In this document: piece after piece, positions 7,477 through 15,906 of the stretch
Numbering within the stretch: position 1 is the stretch's first letter
Layout: the number at the start of each line of letters is the position of its first letter
Assembly: GCA_963729275.1 (NCBI GenBank)
Contig: CAVSNH010000014.1
Span: 186,001-250,000 of the forward strand
Direction of reading: 5' to 3'
Length of the DNA stretch: 64,000 nt
Source: CAVSNH01 sp963729275
Lineage (GTDB): Bacteria; Actinomycetota; Acidimicrobiia; Acidimicrobiales; RAAP-2
Notes under the pieces: model-generated
The model's database searches: none
Seen by the model: the letters and a program-made list of their open reading frames with translations, nothing else
Told to the model about the DNA's origin: nothing
Translations under genes and position numbers: made by a program

Positions 7477-8976
7477 ATGCCCAGTCGCGCCACGAAGGCT
7501 CCCGACGCGATGGACACTGTGATCGACAACCTGGTCGACCGGATCGGCCGAAGAGGTTGGCCGCTTCTCGCATCAGTGCTCTTCGTCGTCGCCGGCCTGA
7601 TCTATTTCTTCCGTTGGGGATCGGTCTTCCACCACAATCCCTCCGAATGGCTGTCGCCGGGAGACCTGTGGGACACCGTGCGCGCCTCGACGAGCTTGGT
7701 CGGGGGTCATCTGGGGTCGATCTACTCCTCGCACTCCGGATTCTTCTCCCCTCCGGCCTTCTTGATCGTCCTGGCACCACTCAGCGCGCTCAGATACCGA
7801 TTTAGCACGACGTTCGTCGAGTTCCGCGATCATGGCCAGCTCCTGGCCCGCCCACTGGGCTTTCACGCCACGAGCGGTGGCCCGTACTTCACGACCACCA
7901 CTGCCACCTTGGGCGCCAAGCAGTTCGCCGTCCACCCTCAGTTGTTCATCGTGCTGGCGTTGTACGTGCTCATCCTCTCGTGCGTGGCGCTGCTCGCCTG
8001 CGATGCACTTGCCGAACGGCTCCAAGTACCGCGTTCTCGACGCGCCGTCCTCAGCTTCGCGGAGGGCGTGCTGCTGTGGAACGTGGTCGTCATCTGGGGG
8101 CATCCACAGGACGCCATCGCCGTGGCCATCGCCTTGTACTCCGTCATCTTCGCCCTCGACCGGCGCTTTGCCGGGGCGGGCTGGCTCTTTGGATTGGCGC
8201 TGGCCTTTCAACCGCTGACCATCGTGGTGTTCCCGATCCTTCTCGGCGTCAGTGGACGGACCAAGGCATTGGGCCTGGCCCTTCGCGGCGTCCTCCCGGC
8301 CGCGGTATTGCTGATCGGCCCGTTCGTCGCCGACTTCCATTCGACCTATCGATCGGTGGTCGTCCAGCCGGCATTCCCCGACACGAGCTACAACCACAAG
8401 ACGCCGTGGACTTCCCTGGCGCCGACCATAAGCGGACAGGGAGCGACGACCACCGTCGGGGGCGGACCCCTGCGGGTCGCCGTCCTGGCCTTGGCCGCCG
8501 GATTGGGGTGGGTCGTGGTCCGGTGGCGGGACCGGCCCGAGATGGTCGTATGGGCGGTGGCGGTGGCGCTGGCCTTGCGCTGCTACCTCGAGGCGGTCAT
8601 GACCCCGTACTACATCTGGCCGGCCTTGGCCGTGGGGGCCGTCGTGGCCGCCCGAAGCACATGGCCGCGATTCGGCATCGTCCTGGTCCTCGCCATTGCC
8701 ACGACGGCCCTCGCCCAATCCCGGCTGAGTTTGTGGCCTTGGTGGATCATCGACGTGGGCGGCCTGACGGCCGTCCTGGCCGTGGCCGCCCATCCGGAGC
8801 CATCGCCCGAAGTGGCGGCCACGACGGGCAGTCGCACAGGCCGGGCCGGTGTCGCCGCGGCTCGGGCGACCCGACCGACTCGACCAGCTCCGGCCTCGGC
8901 TCGGGCCAGAACCACCACGACCAAGAAGAAGCGCAAGGCCGCCCGGACCGACCGGAAGCGCTCCGCCCGGAGCTGA
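7477..8976 (+). CDS. Polytopic membrane protein, probable GT-C type glycosyltransferase
   Basis: 499 residues with about ten hydrophobic segments from residue 27 (WPLLASVLFVVAGLIYFF) to about 440, and a soluble C-terminal tail rich in Ala, Arg, Thr and Lys (residues 440-499, ending KKKRKAARTDRKRS). The layout of a large first loop after TM1, helices carrying Asp and His, and LFGLALAFQPLTIVVFPIL resembles polyprenol-phosphate-dependent (DUF2029/GT87-like) mannosyltransferases. No decisive motif is visible, so the enzymatic role is inference. The basic tail may contact DNA, RNA or phospholipid. A long antisense frame covers most of this gene and was treated as a shadow. Confidence 0.75.
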   Translation: MPSRATKAPDAMDTVIDNLVDRIGRRGWPLLASVLFVVAGLIYFFRWGSVFHHNPSEWLSPGDLWDTVRASTSLVGGHLGSIYSSHSGFFSPPAFLIVLAPLSALRYRFSTTFVEFRDHGQLLARPLGFHATSGGPYFTTTTATLGAKQFAVHPQLFIVLALYVLILSCVALLACDALAERLQVPRSRRAVLSFAEGVLLWNVVVIWGHPQDAIAVAIALYSVIFALDRRFAGAGWLFGLALAFQPLTIVVFPILLGVSGRTKALGLALRGVLPAAVLLIGPFVADFHSTYRSVVVQPAFPDTSYNHKTPWTSLAPTISGQGATTTVGGGPLRVAVLALAAGLGWVVVRWRDRPEMVVWAVAVALALRCYLEAVMTPYYIWPALAVGAVVAARSTWPRFGIVLVLAIATTALAQSRLSLWPWWIIDVGGLTAVLAVAAHPEPSPEVAATTGSRTGRAGVAAARATRPTRPAPASARARTTTTKKKRKAARTDRKRSARS

Positions 8977-9080
8977 GATCCGAGGCCACGGCGCAGTGCT
9001 GGGGATCGACCGCCGTCTTCGCCGTCGGAGCCACCATCCCACCGGGTCCCGTATCGTTCAGCCTCCAGCCGTTGACCCCG

Positions 9081-9695
9081 TCACCGCCGTGGATCGCCGC
9101 CGAGGAAGTCGGTGAGGTTCGGCAAGAACCATTCCGCGATGTCCATCACCGGCTCGTACCTGATGTCGAGTCGGTACCGACGGGCATAGATGAACTCCTC
9201 CGTACCTCCCAGCGACCGAGAGACGAGAGGTCGCCCCTCCGGTGTGACGTCCACTCGCGTCATGGGGAGACCGTCCTCGACGATCACCCGTCCAATCGGA
9301 TCGTTGCCCTCCGCCAGTCGTCGCCAGGTTTCCGGAGGAAGCCGACTGGTCACGATGAGGGAGTCGGCGAACAGGTAGGAACGGGACGATCGCTCCCCCC
9401 TCAAGAGGGTGACCCGGCGGGTCAGGGCGTGTCCGGGCTCGACGGCGAGGCGATTGCCGTCGGACGCCTTCGTCGCCACCTGATCCAGCTTTTGTGCCGT
9501 CACAGGTTCCTTCACGAGGTTCTCGAGAACCTCGGTGACCGTCTTCTGGGGGTCAGCCAGCGCCCCGATCAGTACGTCGACGGCTGGGACGGACGGCTCC
9601 AGAACGCGCCGGCTGCCGCTCCTCTCCGTCCCCAGGTCCTCCATCCGCCCCATTTTGGTGGATGAATCCAATCGGCGTGTCCCCGGAGCAGACAT
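9081..9695 (-). CDS. DUF98/chorismate pyruvate-lyase-like protein
   Basis: 204 residues. Residues 88-120 (HALTRRVTLLRG ... YLFADSLIVTSRLP) and 126-142 (LAEGNDPIGRVIVEDGL) are the conserved features of the DUF98/UbiC-like fold, where Arg and Glu residues hold chorismate or 4-hydroxybenzoate. The C-terminal FIYARRYRLDIRYEPVMDI with the ending WFLPNLTDF also fits the family. Known relatives such as mycobacterial Rv2949c convert chorismate to 4-hydroxybenzoate plus pyruvate for phenolic glycolipids. No other aromatic-lipid gene lies next to it here, so the product's use is unknown. About 20 residues before MGRMED may be upstream of the true start. Confidence 0.75.
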   Translation of the reverse strand: MSAPGTRRLDSSTKMGRMEDLGTERSGSRRVLEPSVPAVDVLIGALADPQKTVTEVLENLVKEPVTAQKLDQVATKASDGNRLAVEPGHALTRRVTLLRGERSSRSYLFADSLIVTSRLPPETWRRLAEGNDPIGRVIVEDGLPMTRVDVTPEGRPLVSRSLGGTEEFIYARRYRLDIRYEPVMDIAEWFLPNLTDFLGGDPRR

Positions 9696-9838
9696 GTGGG
9701 TCCCAAGGCGGGGCTCACCGCAGCGGCCGAATTACTCGTCGTGGCCCTTCAAGATGACGCGCCGTCAGAGTCGGTCCCCGTGCCCGCGCCGTTGAGGGCC
9801 TGTCGCACCGCACCGTCGCAGCCTTGGGTCGCCGGCCA

Positions 9839-10297
9839 TCAGCCGATATGAGAATGGCTGAAGCGGAGAGGCACCCGCCGGAGGATGACCGTCCCGAGCA
9901 ACTCGTTCGAAGGTCTCGTCAGCACGACGATGGCAACCGGACCTGCTGGACGTCCATGCGGTTTGGACACCCCCGTCGACGTGAAATTCCCGGAGAACGC
10001 CAGCACACAGAGGCTCTGCGTCGCTGGACCCTTGGGTGACAGCTGGGTGACCATCTTGGGAGCCTGGCGACGGAGGTCGGCGAGAGTGAGCAGACGGGCT
10101 CCGAGCAGCCTGCTATGCGAGCCCACCGCGTGGGTTGCCGCCGGCAAGGCCAGATAGCAGGAGCTGTCGCTGGTGCCGAGGTTGCTGCGTACCGATGTGC
10201 AGCCCGCCGAAAGACCGACGACCAGAAGAGTGACCGCCAGCCCACGGGCAAGCGAAGACGACCAGTGCTGCCTCACCCGCTGAATGATGACCGTCAT
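9839..10297 (-). CDS. Predicted lipoprotein of unknown function
   Basis: 152 residues from ATG 10297. A basic N-terminus and the hydrophobic run GLAVTLLVVGLSAGC end in a lipobox with Cys33, so the protein is probably exported and lipidated. The remaining 119 residues contain two or three more Cys and end in a basic stretch (RRVPLRFSHSH). The start codon lies two bases after the stop of the upstream flippase-like gene (TGATCATG), which indicates translational coupling and a shared envelope role. No family is recognised. Confidence 0.65.
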   Translation of the reverse strand: MTVIIQRVRQHWSSSLARGLAVTLLVVGLSAGCTSVRSNLGTSDSSCYLALPAATHAVGSHSRLLGARLLTLADLRRQAPKMVTQLSPKGPATQSLCVLAFSGNFTSTGVSKPHGRPAGPVAIVVLTRPSNELLGTVILRRVPLRFSHSHIG

Positions 10298-10299
10298 GA

Positions 10300-11538
10300 T
10301 CACGACACCGACGGCCCGTCGGTCGAAAGAGCCTGAACCGACCCCGGGTCCCTTGCCGGTTCGATCTCCGCCCCGGCGGGCGCGGTGAGCGGGGGTCGAC
10401 CCCACCGACCTCTCCGCACCTCGAGGGCGAGCTCGCCCACCATGAGCCAACCAACGGCCAGGACCAACCAGAAGCTGATGAGCCGGTAGAGCAAGACGGC
10501 ATCGACCGTAGCCACATGCGCCCCACCGAATGCGACCAGGGCGATCGTGATGCTCCCCTCGACCGCACCCAGCCCTCCTGGCGTGATGGGCAGTGCGGCT
10601 GCCAGCTGACCGGCCCCGTAGGCGAGCAGGAGGCCCTTCCAGGGGATGGCAGCGCCGATGGCCAGGAACATCAGGGCAAAGCAGCTGCAGTCGAATAGCC
10701 AGTTGGCGGTGCCCCAGAGAACGACGGAAATGACCCTTGGCCAGCTCAGTCTGACCGACCTGATCCGCCCGACGATCCGCTCGACCTGCTCTGTCGTGTC
10801 GCCCTTCGGTCGTCGCAGGACGGAATGGAATGCCCACAGTGACCAGGTCAGGACGAAGAGGAGCGGTCGTTCGTAGACGAAGATCGCTCCCACGGCGACG
10901 GCGATGACGAGGACCCCGATGAGCACCGGGATCAGGTCGTAGGAGGCGCCCTCACCCGTGGCCAAGGCCAATCCGGCCGTCGCCACCAGGGAAAGCGAGA
11001 CGATCGACGCGATGAAGGTCCCGACCATGGCCCACACGGCAAGGGTCTCGTCGGCCCCGAAGCGCCGGAACCACCGGAACCCGTACACAGCGGCAACAGC
11101 GTTCCCGGCGGGGAGTGAATTGGTGAGGGCCTGCGATGCCACCGTCATCCTGAAAAGAGGAAAGGGCGGCGGCCGGACCCCGCCACTGGTGGTCAGTAGC
11201 TCGTACTCCATGACGGAGAAGCTGACGAACGACAGGGCCTCCGCCGTCACCGCCGCCGGAACCCACCACCAGTTCAGGTGGTCGAAGACCGTGGTAATTC
11301 CCGACAGCTCATCGGTATGAGAGCTGAGCACCCAGACGGCGATGGCCACACCACCGATCCCGATGAGGAACCTAAGGACCGGCCACGCTCGGCGCAGCCT
11401 CGATTTGGCCGGTATTCCTGGTTCCCCTTTGGGCGGCGAGTTCGTCACCTGAGGATCCGACGAAGCCTCGATGGCCTCGGTCAGCGGAGCCTTAGAGCCG
11501 TGCTGTCTCATGGCCCGGCTCAGGAAACCCCTCTCCAC
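10300..11538 (-). CDS. Lysylphosphatidylglycerol synthase-type transmembrane (YbhN/UPF0104 flippase-like) protein
   Basis: 412 residues: a cytoplasmic N-terminal tail of about 50, then eight or so transmembrane helices. The diagnostic segment ALPITPGGLGAVEGS (residues 337-351) is the conserved loop of the LPG_synthase_TM family, in which MprF and relatives translocate lipids; many actinobacterial copies accompany glycolipid glycosyltransferases. The soluble transferase domain of MprF is absent, so this is the flippase-like half only. It is followed without a gap by the lipoprotein gene. The substrate is unknown. Confidence 0.88.
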   Translation of the reverse strand: MERGFLSRAMRQHGSKAPLTEAIEASSDPQVTNSPPKGEPGIPAKSRLRRAWPVLRFLIGIGGVAIAVWVLSSHTDELSGITTVFDHLNWWWVPAAVTAEALSFVSFSVMEYELLTTSGGVRPPPFPLFRMTVASQALTNSLPAGNAVAAVYGFRWFRRFGADETLAVWAMVGTFIASIVSLSLVATAGLALATGEGASYDLIPVLIGVLVIAVAVGAIFVYERPLLFVLTWSLWAFHSVLRRPKGDTTEQVERIVGRIRSVRLSWPRVISVVLWGTANWLFDCSCFALMFLAIGAAIPWKGLLLAYGAGQLAAALPITPGGLGAVEGSITIALVAFGGAHVATVDAVLLYRLISFWLVLAVGWLMVGELALEVRRGRWGRPPLTAPAGAEIEPARDPGSVQALSTDGPSVS

Positions 11539-11749
11539 TCTCGGAACCCGTTCTCATGACCGATCCGATAGTACGGTTGTACCCGGGCCGAAATTCGGCA
11601 ACCTCCAATGAGTCGCCTGTACATGCGGTCTCGACCTCTGGAGCGCTTTCTGATTGCCGTGCTCCGGCCACCGTGTCCGCGGTGCGGCCCCCGTCTCTCT
11701 TGCCGTTCCGTCCGAGGTAGGCGAGCGACCTTGCCTCAGGCAAGAGCTC

Positions 11750-12916
11750 TCACCGCGACAACGAATTCTTGAAGCCGTGTCCGAATTGATCGTTATAGGT
11801 AGCCAGCGCGTTCTCGTAAAGAGCCTCGTAGAACACGGCCGCCTCTATGTTGGGTTCGACGGCCACGTTGCTTCTGGCCGGAACACTCACCCGCAGATAT
11901 GTCCTGCCATAGGTGAGCACCTTTTTGACCGACACGTGCAGCAGCGGTGGCAAATTGGCTTGGTGCTGCCGGATGGCGAACGTCTCGTCCACCTCGCGTG
12001 GCAGGCCTCGGTTGTCCGACCACACGTCCATGTGGAAATCGAAGGCCTCTTCTGTGGAGATGCCGTACTGCACCAGTGACCGCAGCGAAGGAATCTGGCT
12101 CTGAACGACCGTATTGGCCGGAACCGTGACGCCGTATCCGGTCGTGGCGATCCCGTCGATCTGGCGGTGACCCAACCGGACCACTGGACCCTGGGCGCTC
12201 CGAAGAAAGGCCAGCGTCGGCGAGCCCGGCGCCGTACCTGCTTGTGCCGGATAGGCGGCGCACCCCTTGTATCCGAGAGATGGCTGATCGGCCCAACAAG
12301 GAAGGTAGACGAGCGAGCCATCAGAGACGGTCGTGTAGGGATTGAGCCGGGGACCCCCTGGCTCGATCTCCTTCGATGTGAGAACGAAGGCATCGGAGCG
12401 AGGACTGAACGCAGCCTGAGTACGGAATTCGATGACGGTGTAACCCTGTGGAGCTGTGAAGACCTCATACTCACTCTCATGGACGGTCTCAGAGGTCATC
12501 GCCGCCACCAACGGACTGTTCCGAATGGTCTTCAGCACCAACGCATCCGAAGGCACGGTTGGGCCGAACCCAAGCGTGGCGACGAGAATGACGGCGGCCG
12601 TGACGATCGGGGTCGCAATCAGCCACCGCGCCCGTCGGCTCCAACCACCATGCCGGCGCGCAGGACGACGGGTCATCGGGACCGGGTCGCGATCCGGCCC
12701 GTCGAGCTGACCCAGGACTCGCTCGCCGAGTTCCTCGCTCGCGACAGGCACTGACTCAACCGACGCTCTGGCCAAAATAGAGATCCGGCGCCAGATCGCC
12801 AGCTCCTGAGCGCAGATGGAGCACTGTTCGATGTGGGATACGTCGTCAGGGATTGCCGCGTCGTGCGCGGCGATGGTGATCAACGCATTGTCGTCGACAT
12901 GCGGCGTTCGGGTCAT
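11750..12916 (-). CDS. Zinc-finger anti-sigma factor with extracytoplasmic domain
   Basis: 388 residues from ATG 12916, which overlaps the sigma-factor stop as ATGA; the longer frame reaching 13282 is antisense to the sigma gene and is not used. HIEQCSIC (His28, Cys32, Cys35) is the HxxxCxxC ZAS anti-sigma motif. A transmembrane helix follows at about 98-117 (LIATPIVTAAVILVATLGFG), then a 270-residue outside domain that resembles no family I can name. It should hold the cognate ECF sigma factor inactive at the membrane until an envelope or redox signal is sensed. Confidence 0.85.
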   Translation of the reverse strand: MTRTPHVDDNALITIAAHDAAIPDDVSHIEQCSICAQELAIWRRISILARASVESVPVASEELGERVLGQLDGPDRDPVPMTRRPARRHGGWSRRARWLIATPIVTAAVILVATLGFGPTVPSDALVLKTIRNSPLVAAMTSETVHESEYEVFTAPQGYTVIEFRTQAAFSPRSDAFVLTSKEIEPGGPRLNPYTTVSDGSLVYLPCWADQPSLGYKGCAAYPAQAGTAPGSPTLAFLRSAQGPVVRLGHRQIDGIATTGYGVTVPANTVVQSQIPSLRSLVQYGISTEEAFDFHMDVWSDNRGLPREVDETFAIRQHQANLPPLLHVSVKKVLTYGRTYLRVSVPARSNVAVEPNIEAAVFYEALYENALATYNDQFGHGFKNSLSR

Positions 12917-13602
12917 TTCGTGTCTCCCTTCTCCCATTTCCGCACCAACGCCCTCTTCGCGCCGTGGAGGCGGCTCTTCACGGTGCCCAGGCGGACCCCC
13001 AGTACCTTGGCGATCTCGGGATGTGTGAGCTGTTCGGCGAAGGCGAGAAGCACGACCTCGCGTTGGAGTCGCGTCAGCTCCGCGAGTTCCTGGACAAGCC
13101 GCTCCACATCGAGACCGGTGACGACGATGTCCTCCGGCGTCGGGCCGTCCGATGCGGAATCTCGAGTCTGGTTCCCAACGGGAAATCGCCGTTTGCGGCG
13201 CTGGGATCCGGCTCGACGGATGGCGATCGCCACCAACCACGTTCGGACTCGTGAGCGTCCGTCGAATGGCGCACCGTTCCAAACCGCGAGAAAGGTGTCC
13301 TGAATGACCTCCTCAGCCATCTGGCGGTCGTCGAGTATCCGTGTGAGGAGGGCGAGCAGGGACGGACCATGCCGTCGGTAGAGCTTCTCCAAGCCCTCTC
13401 GATCCCCGCTACGGACCTGGGCTAAGAGGCTCACATCGGCGTCGACCGGGACATCGCCGAGCGAAGCCTCCGTTCCTCGTCCCAACCGCGACTTCGCCGC
13501 CACTGCCTCTTTGTAGTCGGGTCGGGACAAAATGGTTCGGTGCAGATCGTGAAAAATCGCCAATTCGGCTCCCGGACCTTCTCGGAGCTCCGATTCCGCC
13601 AA
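12913..13602 (-). CDS. ECF RNA polymerase sigma factor (sigma-70 family)
   Basis: 229 residues. Region 2 is at about 57-125 (LLAQVRSGDREGLEKLY ... MAEEVIQDTFLAVWNG), region 4 at about 170-220 with LTRLQREVVLLAFAEQL and the recognition helix LGVRLGTVKSRLHGAKRAL. The only start in frame is TTG 13602 next to GAGG; an upstream TAG blocks any longer version, so the first 50 residues are of uncertain reality. The stop overlaps the anti-sigma start by four bases. It lies 89 bp downstream of the ECF41-type gene on the same strand, so read-through from that gene is possible. Confidence 0.88.
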   Translation of the reverse strand: MAESELREGPGAELAIFHDLHRTILSRPDYKEAVAAKSRLGRGTEASLGDVPVDADVSLLAQVRSGDREGLEKLYRRHGPSLLALLTRILDDRQMAEEVIQDTFLAVWNGAPFDGRSRVRTWLVAIAIRRAGSQRRKRRFPVGNQTRDSASDGPTPEDIVVTGLDVERLVQELAELTRLQREVVLLAFAEQLTHPEIAKVLGVRLGTVKSRLHGAKRALVRKWEKGDTK

Positions 13603-13691
13603 CCTCGTGGTCCGGCCCTACGTGACCTGATCTGCCGATCGGCGCCCGAGGGCGCGGTTGCGCTCATGGTCACCCCTCGATCGAATCCAGA

Positions 13692-14579
13692 TCATTGGCC
13701 ACCGAGAACGGCTGCGGCCACCCGCCGGACGCGCTCTGGGTCGCCGATGGCGTCGATCTCGACGACCTTGCCCTCGGCTACCGTGAAGCCCATCACCGCG
13801 AACGGCCGTCCCCGCAGGGTTATGACGGCGCCCGCCGACCCGTTGACCAGCGCCGGGTGCACCTCCGCCGCTCGATTCGCCCCACGCGCTTGGCGTGTGA
13901 CGGCCTCTACGCCCCGGAAGACACCCGAGCGGCTCGGGTGGCCCGGGCTGAAGTCGGCTCGCAGCAGGACGTCGGGGTGGAGCACGGCCACGAGGGCGTC
14001 GAAGTCGCCGGCCCGTCCAGCCGCGAAGAAGGCATCCACGACCGCACGCTGGCGAGCGGGGTCGCGCTCGGGGGTTGCGGTCCCGGCGCCCTTGATCCGG
14101 CGACGGGCTCGGCTCGCCAACTGCCTCGTTGCCTGAGAAGTGCGGCCCACCATGGGCCCGATCTCGTCGAAGGTCAGGTCGAACATGTCGTGGAGCACGA
14201 AGGCCAGGCGCTCTGGGGGCGAGAGGGTGTCGAGCACGATCTGGAGGGCGAGGCCGACCGAGTCGGCCAGGAGCGCCTCCTCTTCGGGGTCCGGAGGACC
14301 TTCGGGGGTGACAATGGGATCGGGCAGGACAGCCTCAAGGGAGTCTTCCCGCCGAATGTTGCGGCTCCGCAACTTGTTGAGACAGACACGGGCGACGATG
14401 GTGGTGAGCCAGCCGCCGAGGTTCTCGACCTCATCGGCGCCGGCCCGGCTCGCCCGCTCCCATGCGTCCTGGACAGCGTCGTCGGCCTCGGTCAGCGAGC
14501 CCAGCATCCGGTAGGCGACAGAGCGCAACCGGGGGCGGTGGTTCTCGAAGCGTTCAGCCAGCCACTCACTGTCGTTCAT
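13692..14579 (-). CDS. ECF41-type sigma factor with C-terminal SnoaL-like domain
   Basis: 295 residues. Regions 2 and 4 occupy about 1-165 (RLRSVAYRMLGSLTEADDAVQDAW; TLSPPERLAFVLHDMF; TSQATRQLASRARRRI). Residues 175-290 are a SnoaL-like NTF2-fold extension (AVVDAFFAAGRAGDFDALVAVL, LHPDVLLRAD). ECF41 factors have no separate anti-sigma: the C-terminal domain controls activity. The gene is divergent from a carboxymuconolactone decarboxylase gene, the classic ECF41 target class. The C-terminal NPDKL-type motif described for some members reads GDPERV here. Confidence 0.9.
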   Translation of the reverse strand: MNDSEWLAERFENHRPRLRSVAYRMLGSLTEADDAVQDAWERASRAGADEVENLGGWLTTIVARVCLNKLRSRNIRREDSLEAVLPDPIVTPEGPPDPEEEALLADSVGLALQIVLDTLSPPERLAFVLHDMFDLTFDEIGPMVGRTSQATRQLASRARRRIKGAGTATPERDPARQRAVVDAFFAAGRAGDFDALVAVLHPDVLLRADFSPGHPSRSGVFRGVEAVTRQARGANRAAEVHPALVNGSAGAVITLRGRPFAVMGFTVAEGKVVEIDAIGDPERVRRVAAAVLGGQ

Positions 14580-14764
14580 ATCCGTAGACCCTCACCTCGC
14601 CCTTCCAACACATTGACCCGTGGGGAGCCGCCAGTGTGACGCGACCATCCGTGCCCGAGGTCCTGATGGGATCGGGACACCCGACCGACCCGAGCCGCGA
14701 TCGATGGCCGCGCCGTGCCGAGGTGGTCTCTTTCCGAGCTCAACCTCGGGTGGAGCCAGCTGCG

Positions 14765-14791
14765 CGTCACATCGGGTGACTGCGACGTGTC
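14765..14791 (+). promoter_or_regulatory. Candidate ECF41-dependent promoter
   Basis: CGTCACA at 14765-14771, a 16-base spacer, then TGTC at 14788-14791, 48 bases before the CMD start. Published ECF41 promoters have TGTCACA and a CGTC-type -10 at this kind of spacing. The -35 differs by one base and the -10 by one base. The position between the divergent sigma gene and its likely target supports the call. Confidence 0.45.
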
Positions 14792-14839
14792 ATAGATCGT
14801 AAAGAGGGAATGCTCAATCCCCAAGAGGAAGGAGATGGG

Positions 14840-15322
14840 ATGGAACCTCGGATGACAAGCCCGGCTCTCACCCTGGCCGGCGCCCTGGATGCCCTCCAAG
14901 CGCTCGGGAAGGCTGTGAACGAGGCGGCGAGCAAAGCCGGACTACCCCAATCGACGATCGACCTGGTCGCGCTGCGCGCCAGCCAGATCAACGGTTGTGC
15001 GGTCTGCTTGGACATGCACAGTCTTGGCGCCCGGAAGGCTGGGGAGAGCGACGAGCGCCTTCTCACCCTGGCGGCATGGCGGGACACCCCGTATTTCAAT
15101 GACGCCGAGCGGGCCGCTTTGGCGCTCGCTGAGGCTGGGACCCGCCTCGCCGACCGCGGCGAAGGTGTGCCGGACGAGGTCTTCAACGAGGCGGCCAAGC
15201 ACTATGACGAACAGGCGCTGGGGGCGTTGGTCGTCGAGATCGCCGCCATCAACGCGTGGAATCGCCTCAACGTGATCAGCGGTCAGGTGACGGGGGAATG
15301 GGTCAAACAGTGGGTCCCGTGA
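14840..15322 (+). CDS. Carboxymuconolactone decarboxylase/AhpD-family protein
   Basis: 160 residues from ATG 14840, preceded by AAGGAG; ATG 14810 in the same frame is less well spaced. INGCAVCLDMHS carries the CxxCxxxH redox motif of the AhpD branch, normally used for alkylhydroperoxidase-like disulfide chemistry. The helical frame (LVALRASQINGC, ERLLTLAAWRDTPYF) is typical of the CMD fold. It is the direct divergent neighbour of the ECF41 gene and probably its target. The DDN-type reductase follows 49 bp later, presumably in the same transcript. Confidence 0.92.
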   Translation: MEPRMTSPALTLAGALDALQALGKAVNEAASKAGLPQSTIDLVALRASQINGCAVCLDMHSLGARKAGESDERLLTLAAWRDTPYFNDAERAALALAEAGTRLADRGEGVPDEVFNEAAKHYDEQALGALVVEIAAINAWNRLNVISGQVTGEWVKQWVP

Positions 15323-15371
15323 TCCACAGGCACTAGGCAGGGTGAAGGTTGGCCTCAGAAAGGACTCGCCG

Positions 15372-15842
15372 ATGAGCACGCCGACATCAGCTGTGAGAGC
15401 AAAGACATTGCCCCTCCAAGGTCTGGTGAATCATGTCGTCCGCGGGCTGTTGCGCACACCGCTGGTCTGCCGCCTTGTGGGCCAGCGCCTCGTCACCCTG
15501 TACCTGGTCGGCCGAAAATCTGGGCGGCACTACAGGGTCCCGGTCGCCTATGGCCGTCACCACGGAAGCCTGCTCGTGGGTACGCAGTTTTCGTGGGTGC
15601 GCAACTTGCGCACCGGCGAACCAGTGCAGATCCGTCTCCTCGGCAAGCTGCGATCCGCAGATGTGCAGGTTCTCACCGACGAAACCGAGGTCGTGGAGCA
15701 CTTGGCAATGATGGCCCGTGACAACCACCAGTTCGCCAAGTTCAACAACATCGGGTTGGACCAGCGCGGCGAGCCGCGGCCCGACGACCTCCACCTCGTG
15801 TGGGTCGCCGGTGCGCGAGTCGTCCGACTGACACCCCGGTAG
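15372..15842 (+). CDS. Deazaflavin (F420)-dependent nitroreductase/DDN-family protein
   Basis: 156 residues from ATG 15372, with AAAGGA eight bases upstream. LYLVGRKSGRHYRVPVAYG is the conserved F420/FMN-phosphate-binding start of the DDN-like split-barrel family, and SLLVGTQFSWVRNLRTG continues the cofactor pocket. Members reduce quinones, nitroimidazoles or other small molecules with F420H2. F420 itself cannot be proved from this gene. It follows the CMD gene closely, suggesting a two-gene redox unit controlled by the ECF41 factor. Confidence 0.85.
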   Translation: MSTPTSAVRAKTLPLQGLVNHVVRGLLRTPLVCRLVGQRLVTLYLVGRKSGRHYRVPVAYGRHHGSLLVGTQFSWVRNLRTGEPVQIRLLGKLRSADVQVLTDETEVVEHLAMMARDNHQFAKFNNIGLDQRGEPRPDDLHLVWVAGARVVRLTPR

Positions 15843-15906
15843 CGTTCGGGTCGCCGGTTGCAGGACCAGGCTGCAAATCGGATGTCAAAGACCCTGCGGG
15901 CCTCGA

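Noticed and set aside
7573..9042. 489-codon frame antisense to the polytopic membrane protein
   Set aside because: Composition rich in Arg, Gly, Gln and His is typical of a shadow frame; the forward frame has clear membrane helices.
12917..13282. N-terminal extension of the anti-sigma factor
   Set aside because: It is antisense-like in composition, overlaps the sigma gene, and ATG 12916 overlaps the sigma stop as expected for a coupled pair.
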